DNA of 64,000 nt from Bombilactobacillus mellifer (GCF_000970795.1 NZ_KQ034037.1:35058-99057); one strand, 5' to 3'; positions 54,101 through 61,294 are shown, counted from the stretch's first letter. Notes: a model not told the origin generated them from the letters alone. Numbers and translations are program-made.

Positions 54101-54338
54101 CACTTAATCCATTACCTTCAGTAGTATATACGTAGTATCCATGGTTTGCTCCTAGCCCATGTTTGATTATAAAAGAGTAATTATCTAGGCCTTTATATGG
54201 AGCTGTTTGAAGACTATTCTTATTGATGAATGCTTGAGCAGTAGTACATAATCTGAACGTTAGTAATATAAATGCTATCCATACAATAATCATGGATAAT
54301 ATACTGTAGTAAAGGTTCTTTTTGTATATTGTATTCAT
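51144..54338 (-). CDS. Large fibrillar adhesin-like surface protein
   Basis: 1064 residues from ATG at 54338 (GGTGG eight bases upstream; the frame is open from 54353). One N-terminal hydrophobic segment (ILSMIIVWIAFILLTFRLC) serves as signal or anchor. An aromatic N-terminal domain (about 50-320) is followed by PPQKSVDKPIIHKQNEVINYQL, the start pattern of fimbrial D2-type isopeptide domains, and NLPKEVTLLKASATGRL. The rest is Lys/Asp/Asn-rich with a SYxxD-like repeat character. No LPxTG or C-terminal membrane segment (ends LSAAEKAKMKAWLQGN). Adhesion during mating (as for PrgB/aggregation substance) is a plausible role. Confidence 0.6.
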   Translation of the reverse strand: MNTIYKKNLYYSILSMIIVWIAFILLTFRLCTTAQAFINKNSLQTAPYKGLDNYSFIIKHGLGANHGYYVYTTEGNGLSAKVVSLRQMGESHIADFLGDKVIQVRLLDNFDRSRDKITVKYNNAAFYAGMNLDVQMRISWLNVYPDSSFFPKSSRWIDISQDCSNGIFYNGITSGTVSYTFFKAGTNEKVNLSQPGDPTYLSFNSLNGMTNNLIPQSLDGGITGEWVNYENNNGNITGYVSENTGIGRYWSPEENSYVIGGLPNTPFDDYLGGPDFFTHSVNYLATTEPGHVFRFGAGYGSAWFTLSGITIKNPGTPPHEDITPPQKSVDKPIIHKQNEVINYQLKIHLQRRKNYWYYHYIKDPKTGLVNDVSRYEQYTNDHFDLTDNLPKEVTLLKASATGRLAKGLKVEGNTIKVHLNKEQMNGEAEDDVINVSCIVNKLPKPAENGWSDNNPKSSGWYTFYNKAHQNEVIYDAGGDSDSNNVPVKIKRYHGIIYHYDFDHNNKGDFDFLEHIQNNKDLTYHKNFDGDNGLIQKNNVYGYENDDVNINILQDGRDKNNNRFRYCYGDQSKEVVHFNKYNSPDYDDTNQEFNQDFYVPYIVPKAHFQDTMFKIDTDKASNKLPFQLDLRAESFLYRQFSEYQGAVANINIKYNDPSSPNNGKLLYSTKKPIIDMMLEKQHGLKYTQIKGNLDTSNLTGIKEGQKVPVRITITGTNPNLIEQDYKDKDSFGFIATEHIVEGFNKGNTPTKKDNDQWHKDVNSYTAPERTIAYYGVDKVRILNERLDVSQKREATAKTGYGMKGDISLKYIGNIQTEKYRKDGTNINYVFPKDFAAKNTTIDYSKDTQKHSFENNNMMADRLDVKTADYKDKLPDLDNLKDFSSLEKEKISKITAAVPKNYNDEKKSGFEAKYSFFDRNSEYDSGNITLASSKDPLAKNKNDDSMAKRKAGSRFYTPLWLKLGKYDVYFSKAQNSSTNKERLGGNWLNINENRPVDFYAHMYLAKDTDDTNYTKTHEQDDELALQPIVSGQKARSAKFANYDKGQLPEGLSAAEKAKMKAWLQGN

Positions 54339-54359
54339 AATGCTCACCACCATTTTGAT

Positions 54360-54383
54360 CTTTTTTATATATATATTTAAATC
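54360..54383 (-). promoter_or_regulatory. ATATATATA motif before adhesin gene
   Basis: Minus strand TTTAAATATATATATAAAA, 22 bases before the ATG at 54338; variant of the motif at 39436 and 51028. Confidence 0.45.
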
Positions 54384-54478
54384 AAAAAAATATAATTTTT
54401 GCGATAATTATTTTTGCTTTAGTAAATCTATCACCTGTTTCTTAAAATATAAAAGCTTCGTTTAGCAGTTTTTAGAAA

Positions 54479-54496
54479 TTTAGATATATATAAAAA
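54479..54496 (+). promoter_or_regulatory. TTTAGATATATATAAAAA motif, plus strand
   Basis: Exact copy of the 18-base core but on the plus strand, 140 bp upstream of the adhesin gene. Opposite orientation argues for an operator rather than a -10. Confidence 0.45.
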
Positions 54497-54558
54497 TGCT
54501 TTAAAGCGATTGTAGCATTATTTGCAAAAAAATAAAAGTTAACTAAGATTTTGCGCAT

Positions 54559-54594
54559 TAAAAAAGAGATAGGTAAAATACCTATCTCTTTTTT
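54559..54594 (-). terminator. Bidirectional terminator after LPQTD gene
   Basis: GAGATAGGTA / TACCTATCTC stem, three-base loop, As on one side and Ts on the other. Confidence 0.85.
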
Positions 54595-54618
54595 TAGATT
54601 CGATTAAATTAGTTATTT

Positions 54619-55242
54619 TTAATTAAAGAAGTTCTTAATTGCCTTGATAATTGTAGCTAAAAGTCCCTCATTTTCTGTATCAGTTTGTGGTAACTGATTG
54701 GCTTTATTTAAATCAGCAGTGGAACCTATGGCAGTATTTCCAAAAGTTGAAGTTTGCTTTTCAGTAGAATTATTAACCGTGGAAGTAGGCTTTAAAGCTT
54801 GATCGGTTCCGGGGTTCACTGTAGTATTCGGATCCTTAACAGTATTGCCTGATGTATTATTATTCTTGTTTTCATTAGGTTTCGTTGTAACTGTTGCATT
54901 TGTATCAGTTGCCCCAGTATTTGGTTTTCCAGTATTGTCGACTACTGTATTACCACTAGTATTGCCACCTGGCTTATTAGTATTCCCGGTGTTATTTGTA
55001 GTATTATTGTTGCTCCCCGCATTATTTGTGTTGCCAGCGTTGCCAGTATGATCTACAACATCGGTAGTGTTGTCTCCTGGTTTACCACCTTGCCACCAAG
55101 TGGATCCATCATGTTCTGGAGTAATTCCCCAAATCTCATCAGCGTTAGCAATCGTAGCAAAAGAACCTAAAGCTGTTGGTGCAACTAAACTTAGTAGAGC
55201 AACTGACTTAATGACATTATTTTTTAAGCTAGATTTCTTCAT
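54619..55242 (-). CDS. Secreted Asn/Thr-rich protein with LPQTD sortase-like signal
   Basis: 207 residues, GAGGGG before ATG. Signal peptide (SVALLSLVAPTALGSFATIANADE), then a low-complexity stalk of Gly/Asn/Thr (GNTNNAGSNNNTTNNTGN type), then LPQTD at about residue 183 followed by a short hydrophobic stretch and KAIKNFFN. The signal differs from LPxTG in having Asp for Gly, and the C-terminal tail is weakly charged. It could be a substrate of the element's own sortase (12399-13322), or an unanchored stalk. Single-gene unit ended by a terminator. Confidence 0.7.
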   Translation of the reverse strand: MKKSSLKNNVIKSVALLSLVAPTALGSFATIANADEIWGITPEHDGSTWWQGGKPGDNTTDVVDHTGNAGNTNNAGSNNNTTNNTGNTNKPGGNTSGNTVVDNTGKPNTGATDTNATVTTKPNENKNNNTSGNTVKDPNTTVNPGTDQALKPTSTVNNSTEKQTSTFGNTAIGSTADLNKANQLPQTDTENEGLLATIIKAIKNFFN

Positions 55243-55287
55243 GATATTCCCCTCACGTTTTCATAATTAATAATTTATATCAATATT

Positions 55288-55857
55288 CTAACACAATTCT
55301 CGAATTTGAAACCGTTTTGTTTGGGCTGCTGCATAATTGTTATAGTGATTGAAGTCTAAATATGCAGTAGCCAACAAATGTAATGCAGTTGGGAAAATAT
55401 ACCTCGATTCAATAGGTGTATTCGGCATAGCTAATGAAACGTAAGAATTCTCAATTTTAGGCCAAAATATTCCTAAACCATCAAATTCATAATTTTCTTC
55501 TCCAATAGCTATTTTACCTAAGTTGTAATTTCCAATGGCTAAATTAGTCACATAGAACAAATAATATATATTGGCTTGCTGGGTTTCAGTATACTGAGTC
55601 AAATTTAAATCTAAATTTATTCCCCCAAAAGCAGTTAAATTGACCTGAATGTAATCATCAATCGGCAGTTGTAAATCGACCGTAATAAGAGTGCTAATGG
55701 CTTTTTGGGCTATCTCTAAAGGCAAGAGAATGTCTCCAGTCTCTTCGTCAATAGCTCTGATTTGAGCCAACTTTTCTAGGACAATGATATCTTCATGTAT
55801 TAATTCTTTATCATCTTTATCGATTTTAGAGAACTCTAACGATTGAATAACTGACAC
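55288..55857 (-). CDS. parA-linked hypothetical protein
   Basis: 189 residues from GTG at 55857, chosen because AGAGG lies seven bases upstream; ATG at 55878 has no site. Soluble, acidic-neutral, with predicted beta-strand-rich middle (LPIDDYIQVNLTAFGGINLDL) and alternating helices. No motif recognised. Third gene of the ParA unit, 52 bp after its neighbour. May be a partition or copy-control component. Confidence 0.5.
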   Translation of the reverse strand: MSVIQSLEFSKIDKDDKELIHEDIIVLEKLAQIRAIDEETGDILLPLEIAQKAISTLITVDLQLPIDDYIQVNLTAFGGINLDLNLTQYTETQQANIYYLFYVTNLAIGNYNLGKIAIGEENYEFDGLGIFWPKIENSYVSLAMPNTPIESRYIFPTALHLLATAYLDFNHYNNYAAAQTKRFQIRELC

Positions 55858-55908
55858 TGTGCTGCCTCTCTTGTTCATATATTATTGATTATTAAGCTAA
55901 TATTACCA

Positions 55909-56865
55909 TTAATCACTTCCTTCCTTGGAATTTTCCATTAATTTGCCAAAAAGTTCATATTGTAATTTTGATTCAATCAATTGAATAGGCATTGAATAAT
56001 ACTTAATGTATTCGTGAATCTCCCCTGACAACGTTTTATGGTTCTTTGAGGGACGTAATTTAATAATGCTATCGGCTATTTGCGCATCATTTTTACCAAC
56101 GAAAAACCGATTATCAAATCTATTGACTAAATCCAATGTGACAAAATCAATTAGTTTGGAATAAATATTTAAAATTTGTAATGATGTTCTCTTTTGCAGT
56201 CTGGTTGTTAAAGAAATCGGAGTTACATAACCTATTTTAATTAAGCTTTTTAATTGAGGCTCATCTTCGCAAACTATATTGAGCAAATGCTCTTGCAGTT
56301 TTTTATCTGGTTTAAAAACTCCAAATAAAATAGCATTTAAAAATCTGCTCTGACTAAATTCGTAGCTAGGAATTTCATATTGGGATAAGGTTTTTTGTAA
56401 TTCAGTAAGGGAGTCATAATTTGAATTTAACAGATCAGAAGAAAGTCTTGCTAATTCTGCAAGTGCGTCTTGAATATAAATGGGCATTGAGAAAGGAAAC
56501 GGTTTATTCTTCGAAAGACCATTTTGTTCGGTAGTCTTAGGAGCTGTGGCAGACGCATCATAGTTTACCCTGCCTGCAAAAAGCATAGCTGTAACTTCTG
56601 CTTTTGTTGGAGTTGTGTGGGTTTGCTCCGTAATAATTGCAGCATACCCATCGTATAAATCATTGATCACGCCAAAATCTTGAAGTAAGTTATAAATTTC
56701 TGATGAATCATTGATTTGATAAGGACGTTTCAACAATAAATTTATCTTTTTTAGATCCTGTGGTTCAGTTAATGGTGCTTTTATTTTGGTATCTTCAAAT
56801 TTGGACTTAAATGTATCCTTTAAGTTTGATTGAAAATCCATGTTATTTAATTTATCCAAACTCAT
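55909..56865 (-). CDS. parA-linked protein, candidate partition partner
   Basis: 318 residues; its ATG overlaps the ParA stop by one base (TAATG), so the two are translationally coupled. Predicted largely helical (EYIKYYSMPIQLIESKLQYELF; TSLQILNIYSKLIDFVTLDLV), no ParB N-domain, no obvious HTH, no membrane segment. Position is that of ParB in Gram-positive partition operons, but the sequence does not look like ParB. Could be a new centromere-binding partner or a replication-linked factor. Confidence 0.5.
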   Translation of the reverse strand: MSLDKLNNMDFQSNLKDTFKSKFEDTKIKAPLTEPQDLKKINLLLKRPYQINDSSEIYNLLQDFGVINDLYDGYAAIITEQTHTTPTKAEVTAMLFAGRVNYDASATAPKTTEQNGLSKNKPFPFSMPIYIQDALAELARLSSDLLNSNYDSLTELQKTLSQYEIPSYEFSQSRFLNAILFGVFKPDKKLQEHLLNIVCEDEPQLKSLIKIGYVTPISLTTRLQKRTSLQILNIYSKLIDFVTLDLVNRFDNRFFVGKNDAQIADSIIKLRPSKNHKTLSGEIHEYIKYYSMPIQLIESKLQYELFGKLMENSKEGSD

Positions 56866-57689
56866 TACTTGTCAACCCTTCCACTAATTACATATTTTTT
56901 CATTAGTTCAAATTGAGGGCTGATTTCATTTGTTATTATCTTTTCGACTTTTGGATTATTTAAATCAAAAACAGACTTTTTGTCTAATGTTGCCTGATTA
57001 AATAATTCTCTTTCGTGGAATAATGATACAAAGCGTTCATCATCTTTAATACTATCCATAAATAAATGGGAAATGGTTGTATTAAACTTGACCTTATTGG
57101 CTATAAATGCAAGCTTTCCATCAATGAGTCTTGAACCATCAGGAGATAATATCCGATTACTTAATTTTTCGTAATCGTTCTGCATGCTGATTACTGAATC
57201 TAGCCCGTATCTACTTGGTTCGACAGGGCTGAATACGACATTCGCCATAGTCAACGCATTTTGAGTCGCCAACAAGAGATCTGGATGTGTATCACAAACA
57301 ATGTAATCAAATCTATCTAACAACTGATTGTCTTTTAATAGTCTGTAAACGGTTGTACATGCATATGGTAGATCGCGCATTAGGCTATCAATATTGTCTG
57401 TGCTTTGTGAAATAGACAAACCAAAAAGATTGTCAGTCACTTCAACCGGTTCTACTGTTGGTAATTTACTACTGGGATCCTTAGCTACAGATTTAAATAC
57501 TTTTCCTATATCAGTCTTTTCTAATTCTTCATCATTTAAAGAAAAATTACTGGACATAGAAGCCTGATGATCAAGATCTATTAATAGCACTTTATTGGAA
57601 GTTTTGGCCAAATAAGCTCCAAAATTGAATGCTAATGTTGTTTTACCTACGCCACCTTTAGTTGCCGAAAAAGCGATAACTTTTGTCAT
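56865..57689 (-). CDS. parA: ParA-type partition ATPase
   Basis: Walker-type ATPase that positions plasmid copies. 274 residues counted from ATG at 57689 (MTKVIAFSATKGG; AGGATGAG upstream), though an in-frame ATG at 57701 exists. Deviant Walker A KGGVGKTT with signature Lys near residue 10, Walker A-associated LLIDLDHQASMSSNF, Walker B-like FDYIVCDTHPDLLLATQNAL. No N-terminal HTH, so it is a small type Ib-like ParA. It lies at the head of a three-gene unit, with repeats in the 400 bp upstream that may be the centromere. Confidence 0.9.
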   Translation of the reverse strand: MTKVIAFSATKGGVGKTTLAFNFGAYLAKTSNKVLLIDLDHQASMSSNFSLNDEELEKTDIGKVFKSVAKDPSSKLPTVEPVEVTDNLFGLSISQSTDNIDSLMRDLPYACTTVYRLLKDNQLLDRFDYIVCDTHPDLLLATQNALTMANVVFSPVEPSRYGLDSVISMQNDYEKLSNRILSPDGSRLIDGKLAFIANKVKFNTTISHLFMDSIKDDERFVSLFHERELFNQATLDKKSVFDLNNPKVEKIITNEISPQFELMKKYVISGRVDK

Positions 57690-57701
57690 TACATTACTCA
57701 T

Positions 57702-58260
57702 CCTAACTTTTCATTTTCAATTCTTTAAATTATATAGTCATATTAATTGAATGTAAAACAATATATTTATTAACTTTTACAATTAGTATGATATAGCAGT
57801 TGTCATTGAATGTAAACCAACATACTAATAAATTAATAGTTTAATTGTCAATTGAAGATTTAAAGTAAAGAGAGTCATAACAAGTTAGATATTTAGCTCA
57901 AAGTGCATCATCTCTTTTCTTGTACTTATTATATATCATGAATATAGTATTGTAAATAATAAATATAAAATTAATTTATTTGATAACCTGACATTATTTA
58001 CTGGTGTAATGATGCGGTTTAAGCCTTAGATAAAAGTATTTATTAGTTTGTATGATTAGTAATATATAAGAATAGTAGTTGATTGTAAACAAATATAATA
58101 TAAGAATGTATACCTTAAATATTGATTAAAGATTTAAACTAGTCCCATTTTGCTAAATGAGTCATTTATTTCATGGAACAACATTTTTCTATTAACCATT
58201 ATATATCCATAATATATGATTATTAAATATGAAAATAATAGACCTGATAAATCTACCTTC
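57702..58260. other. Gene-free AT-rich stretch with repeats
   Basis: No ORF of note between parA and the plus-strand toxin module. Contains the repeats listed separately and several ATATAT blocks. Candidate partition or replication region. Confidence 0.5.
57747..58099. repeat. TTGAATGTAAAC-type repeats upstream of parA
   Basis: TTGAATGTAAAACAATATAT (57747-57766) and TTGAATGTAAACCAACATAC (57806-57825), 59 bp apart, and looser versions with TTGATTGTAAACAAATATAA (58079-58098) and TATTGTAAATAATAAATAT (57949-57967). They share WTTGNNTGTAAA plus an AT tail. In a gene-free stretch before a partition operon, these are candidate centromere (parS-like) or iteron sites. Confidence 0.45.
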
Positions 58261-58262
58261 AT

Positions 58263-58299
58263 TGTATACTGCTGTATACTGCTAGTTTCCTTGTATAAT
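58263..58299 (+). promoter_or_regulatory. Promoter of 58.3-kb toxin with direct repeat
   Basis: TATAAT at 58294-58299. Upstream a perfect tandem pair of TGTATACTGC (58263-58272 and 58273-58282) overlaps the -35 region; the -35 itself is weak, so an activator or repressor site is possible. Confidence 0.6.
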
Positions 58300-58356
58300 G
58301 ATTATGTAAGAAGTTTTAAGGGCGGTGGCTGTCTTTTTCCTTGAGAGGTGAAGTCT

Positions 58357-58485
58357 ATGGAAACATGGAATAATCTTGAGAAAGGTTTCACAGTCATGAG
58401 TGTCTTTCAGGCACTCTCGTTGATGTTGCTGTCTGGCACGTTTTTAATCGCGCTGCTCAGCTATATCGACAAGCATCACAAATAA
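58357..58485 (+). CDS. Type I toxin, holin-like (Hol_Tox) peptide
   Basis: 42 codons from ATG 58357 behind GAGAGGTGAAG, or 29 codons from ATG 58396. The shorter form MSVFQALSLMLLSGTFLI ... IDKHHK has the length and pattern of Hol_Tox/TxpA-like toxins and of the three 29-residue toxins at 6.9-9.4 kb, so the 13 extra N-terminal codons may be a leader fused in frame. The mRNA 5' GGCGGTGGC (58321-58329) can pair with GCCACCGCC (58549-58557) near its 3' end, as in the other modules. Membrane-acting toxin by family analogy; partner antisense RNA listed below. Confidence 0.75.
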   Translation: METWNNLEKGFTVMSVFQALSLMLLSGTFLIALLSYIDKHHK

Positions 58486-58490
58486 AAAAG

Positions 58491-58615
58491 CCACCCTGCA
58501 TAACTTTGGCCAGTTACAGGGCGACTTAATATTGTCTTTGTAATATGCGCCACCGCCTTTGAAGCGGCTTACTGAGGAAGCCCTGTTTCCCGGCGGGGCT
58601 TTCTTTTTCTGTTTT
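58491..58615 (-). ncRNA. Antisense antitoxin RNA of 58.3-kb module
   Basis: Minus-strand extended -10 TGCTATAAT (about 58617-58625) with a weak -35 (TAGTCA, 17 bp away). RNA would run leftward and end at the strong hairpin between 58491 and 58530 (GCCACCCTG / CAGGGcGAC type stem) with TTTTTTATTT behind it, just past the toxin stop codon. It overlaps the toxin mRNA 3' end. Ends approximate. Confidence 0.65.
58578..58612 (+). terminator. Terminator of 58.3-kb toxin mRNA
   Basis: AAGCCC / GGGCTT stem with a short loop, followed by TCTTTTTCTGTTTTT. Confidence 0.8.
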
Positions 58616-58897
58616 TATTATAGCATGGTCTTTAAAAAATGACTAATGTTTCAGCTTTTGATAAGGTTTAAGATCAGACAATCTTATGTCTTAAGTTTTT
58701 AAATTTACAATGTCATCTAACATTTGACTTAATTCTATAATACTATGTGCGAATATTGATTTACTCATTATTGTAATTACTTTTTTAAAATAGAACTGGA
58801 TTCTTAAACATATTTTTTATAATTAGATATTCTTTTGTATTTTTCAAAAAAATATCTAAAATCAAAATAAAGGAAATATTTTTAGTATTGTCATAAT

Positions 58898-58937
58898 GAT
58901 AGCATATATTGATAGTTGATTCTATATATGCTATCAT
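58898..58937 (+). promoter_or_regulatory. Operator and promoter of HigBA module
   Basis: GATAGCATATAT (58898-58909) and ATATATGCTATC (58924-58935) are perfect 12-bp inverted arms. TTGATA (58909-58914), 17 bp, TATCAT (58932-58937) form the promoter within them. The start codon is only seven bases after the -10, so the mRNA is probably leaderless. Likely bound by the antitoxin. Confidence 0.75.
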
Positions 58938-58943
58938 ATATGC

Positions 58944-59306
58944 ATGAAAGAATTAAAATTTGAGTTTTATACCCGTCCTAACGGACACAATGAATTTCTA
59001 GAGTACTTAAATTGTCTAGATACTAAAGTAAGAGCAAAATTATTAGCCCGTATTAGCATAGTTTCGCAAAAGGGAATTAGTATAAGTATTCAACATAATT
59101 GGGTTAAACCACTTGAAAAGAATTTATATGAAATTCGTTCCCGGTCCGGCAATAATCAGCAACGTGGACTTTATTTTCATGTTGATGGAGAACACTATGT
59201 AATTACCCATGGGTTTACAAAGAAAACTCAAAAGACATCTCTGCGAGAAATTAAACATGCCAAAGAGCTACGTAATGAATACTTTGTAAATAGAAAGGAG
59301 CTGTAA
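58944..59306 (+). CDS. HigB/RelE-family toxin (phage Gp49-like)
   Basis: mRNA-interferase-type toxin of a type II module. 120 residues, ATG at 58944, seven bases after a -10, no ribosome site: predicted leaderless. The sequence ELKFEFYTRPNGHNEFLEYL, VKPLEKNLYEIRSRSGNNQQRGLYF and FTKKTQKTSLREIKHAKELRNEY follows the HigB/Gp49-like pattern, including conserved LyEiR and FxKKtqktP-like blocks. Two bases separate its stop from the antitoxin gene, which has a good AAGGAG site, so the antitoxin should be translated more efficiently. In the toxin-first order typical of HigBA. Confidence 0.85.
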   Translation: MKELKFEFYTRPNGHNEFLEYLNCLDTKVRAKLLARISIVSQKGISISIQHNWVKPLEKNLYEIRSRSGNNQQRGLYFHVDGEHYVITHGFTKKTQKTSLREIKHAKELRNEYFVNRKEL

Positions 59307-59308
59307 GT

Positions 59309-59584
59309 ATGAGTAATATTAATTTTGATGATTACTTGAATGAGCAATTAAGAGATCCCATATTCAAAAAAGAATTTGAAAATGAAACTACAAAACTAGA
59401 GAGCGCTATCGCGTTAACTAAGGCAAGAAAAGAGTCTGGATTGTCTCAGCGCGAGCTAGCTAATGTGTCTGATGTTCCACAGTCAACAATTGCTCGAATT
59501 GAAAGTGGGGCTAATACTAGCATTGATACCTTATCTAAAATTGCTAATGCACTTGGGAAAAAACTAACTGTGAATTTTTCATAA
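59309..59584 (+). CDS. HigA-type antitoxin, XRE-family HTH
   Basis: 91 residues, AAGGAG seven bases before ATG. N-terminal helices (FDDYLNEQLRDPIFKKEFE) that usually wrap the toxin, then an XRE/Cro helix-turn-helix (LTKARKESGLSQRELA ... QSTIARIESG) and ALGKKLTVNFS at the end. Binds toxin and represses the shared promoter by family rule. Operator arms are visible at 58898-58935. Confidence 0.88.
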   Translation: MSNINFDDYLNEQLRDPIFKKEFENETTKLESAIALTKARKESGLSQRELANVSDVPQSTIARIESGANTSIDTLSKIANALGKKLTVNFS

Positions 59585-60294
59585 TTAAAAAATATGAATA
59601 CTTTTGTTTATCGGATTTTTCTTCATTGGCCCAATGTATAACAGCATTGCAAATATCATGACCATTTGAACCTGGGAAATAATCCGATCCATGCTAGAAT
59701 ACTGATATAGATATGTTATTGAGCGCATGATACATGACAAACATAAAAGCCTTCGGCAACTTAACTGCTGAAGGTTTTTATGTAGCTAGAATCATTGGAC
59801 TACACTAATATCAATGGTGTACGGTTGGTTAGCTGTCATATAAACCACAAGATAATAAGTATATTGACAAGTTGAGATATGATGTCGAGTAAAGTACGAA
59901 TGGCCCCTACCTTTCTTTATAACAAGGGTAATGAACAGCTATTCATGTATATCATGATTAATTGAGTCAAAAATTAATGATTATGGCAATGATAGTAACT
60001 ATAAATATAGGAAAGTAAGATATAAGAAAAATTGGTCTAATAATACTAAATCAAATCCTTTATACAATAGTAATATCTCCCTTTGATACCAATATTCTTG
60101 CTTTATACAACTCATTAGGTATGCAATTTGCTAGCGAAATCATTTTTGGGGAAATATTATTAAAGCCCCTTTTTACTTTCCAGTGAATATCTATTTAAAA
60201 GTCTACAAATGATTATACCTGAATATTTTATCTGGAAAATAACATCACTAAAGATATTTCCAATAATATTATAGACTAATTATTTTAAATTACT
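59585..60294. other. Gene-free stretch after HigBA
   Basis: Apart from the terminator at 59748-59780 no gene, repeat or RNA is supported. AT-rich. Confidence 0.5.
59748..59780 (+). terminator. Rho-independent terminator
   Basis: CCTTCGGCA / TGCTGAAGG stem (one G-U), then TTTTTAT. About 165 bp past higA; it may end its transcript. Confidence 0.65.
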
Positions 60295-61056
60295 TTATTG
60301 ATTTGAGCATTTGGGTTTGGGTAATTTAGGATTACTGTAATATTCTTTTTCATTGTTGTAATTATAGCTATAGTCATTGATTATATCTTTCATTTGCCAG
60401 ATATTTAATTTTTTATTGATTGCTGTGTTTTGAGAATTTGAAAGTATCTCATTATAATCTCCGTTATTCTTTTGCGATTCATAGGCTAATCCATTTTCTA
60501 GTAAGGTTTCCTGGTACAGTTTGTTGTTCACAAATAAGTAGATTTGTGTATAGGAAGGATTGCCTTGTTTTTTAAGTCTAATGACTTCGTATAACACTTT
60601 CCTGTTTGTTGGATTCAAGAAATGATTAATAGTTTGTGCTATCTTTTGTTTATTAGCTTTATAAAAATATGAATCAGTAGGTATCAAATGAATAGAAGCT
60701 AGTTGAATGGGATATTCTTTACCCTGGTAATACATAGTTCCCGTACCATCAACGTTTAAAGTGATTTTATCTACTTGAATTTTTACATTTTGACTAAGAG
60801 ATGCATCAAATGGAGCATTTGGTTTGCTAGATTTAATCACCGTATCACCTATTTTAATATTGTGCTTTTTATTCGTTTCTTTAATAATTGAAACCATCGT
60901 ATTTAAATTATTCTTTACATCAGTTCGATTTTTTGCTGGAAGTGCTGAATAGATAGATATAAATACTAGAATCACTACGAAGATAAATAAGACATCTTTG
61001 ACTATTGAAATACGTGGTTTAGTTGTTGTCTGATTTATAAAATGTTTTTTACTCAT
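60295..61056 (-). CDS. Membrane-anchored staphylococcal-nuclease-like protein
   Basis: 253 residues from ATG at 61056 (GGGG about 12 bases upstream; the frame is open from 61083). One N-terminal membrane helix (DVLFIFVVILVFISIYSAL), a helical linker, then an SNase-type domain (about 90-240): TGTMYYQGKEYPIQLASI, VLYEVIRLKKQGN, YTQIYLFVNNKLYQETLLENGLAYES and AINKKLNIWQ follow the strand and helix order of thermonucleases. The catalytic Arg expected in the 'GRxLAYV' strand reads TQIYLFV, and the usual acidic metal ligands are not clear. It may therefore be a non-catalytic relative. Gene context is the left end of a group of small unknowns. Confidence 0.55.
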   Translation of the reverse strand: MSKKHFINQTTTKPRISIVKDVLFIFVVILVFISIYSALPAKNRTDVKNNLNTMVSIIKETNKKHNIKIGDTVIKSSKPNAPFDASLSQNVKIQVDKITLNVDGTGTMYYQGKEYPIQLASIHLIPTDSYFYKANKQKIAQTINHFLNPTNRKVLYEVIRLKKQGNPSYTQIYLFVNNKLYQETLLENGLAYESQKNNGDYNEILSNSQNTAINKKLNIWQMKDIINDYSYNYNNEKEYYSNPKLPKPKCSNQ

Positions 61057-61141
61057 TAATCTGAACATCCCCTTTGAAACCAACTTATTTTGAATTAAAT
61101 ATTTGCCGACTGTCGATAGATTTAAACTTTCAAGCTATAGT

Positions 61142-61294
61142 TTATTGTTTTGCTTCTAGCTCTTTCATTTGGTCTAACCACCAAAGTATCCTAGCTTTTC
61201 TTTTGATGGGTTCTGTGTCAGGAATTTTGTTAAAATCTTCGTATTTATTGCTCAGAGCTAATAATACTTTGTGCAGCTCTCCAGTTTTGACCAT
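61142..61294 (-). CDS. Small hypothetical protein (50 residues)
   Basis: ATG at 61294 with GAGAAGG nine bases upstream; 50 residues, begins MVKTGELHKVLLALSNKYED and ends MKELEAKQ. Helical and charged, with a WW pair in RILWWLDQM. No family recognised. It fills the gap between 61083 and 61312 exactly, which supports it as a gene. Confidence 0.6.
   Translation of the reverse strand: MVKTGELHKVLLALSNKYEDFNKIPDTEPIKRKARILWWLDQMKELEAKQ

Noticed and set aside
55288-56865. Replication initiator downstream of parA
   Set aside because: Neither protein shows a recognisable initiator HTH pair or catalytic motif; left as unknown partition-linked proteins.
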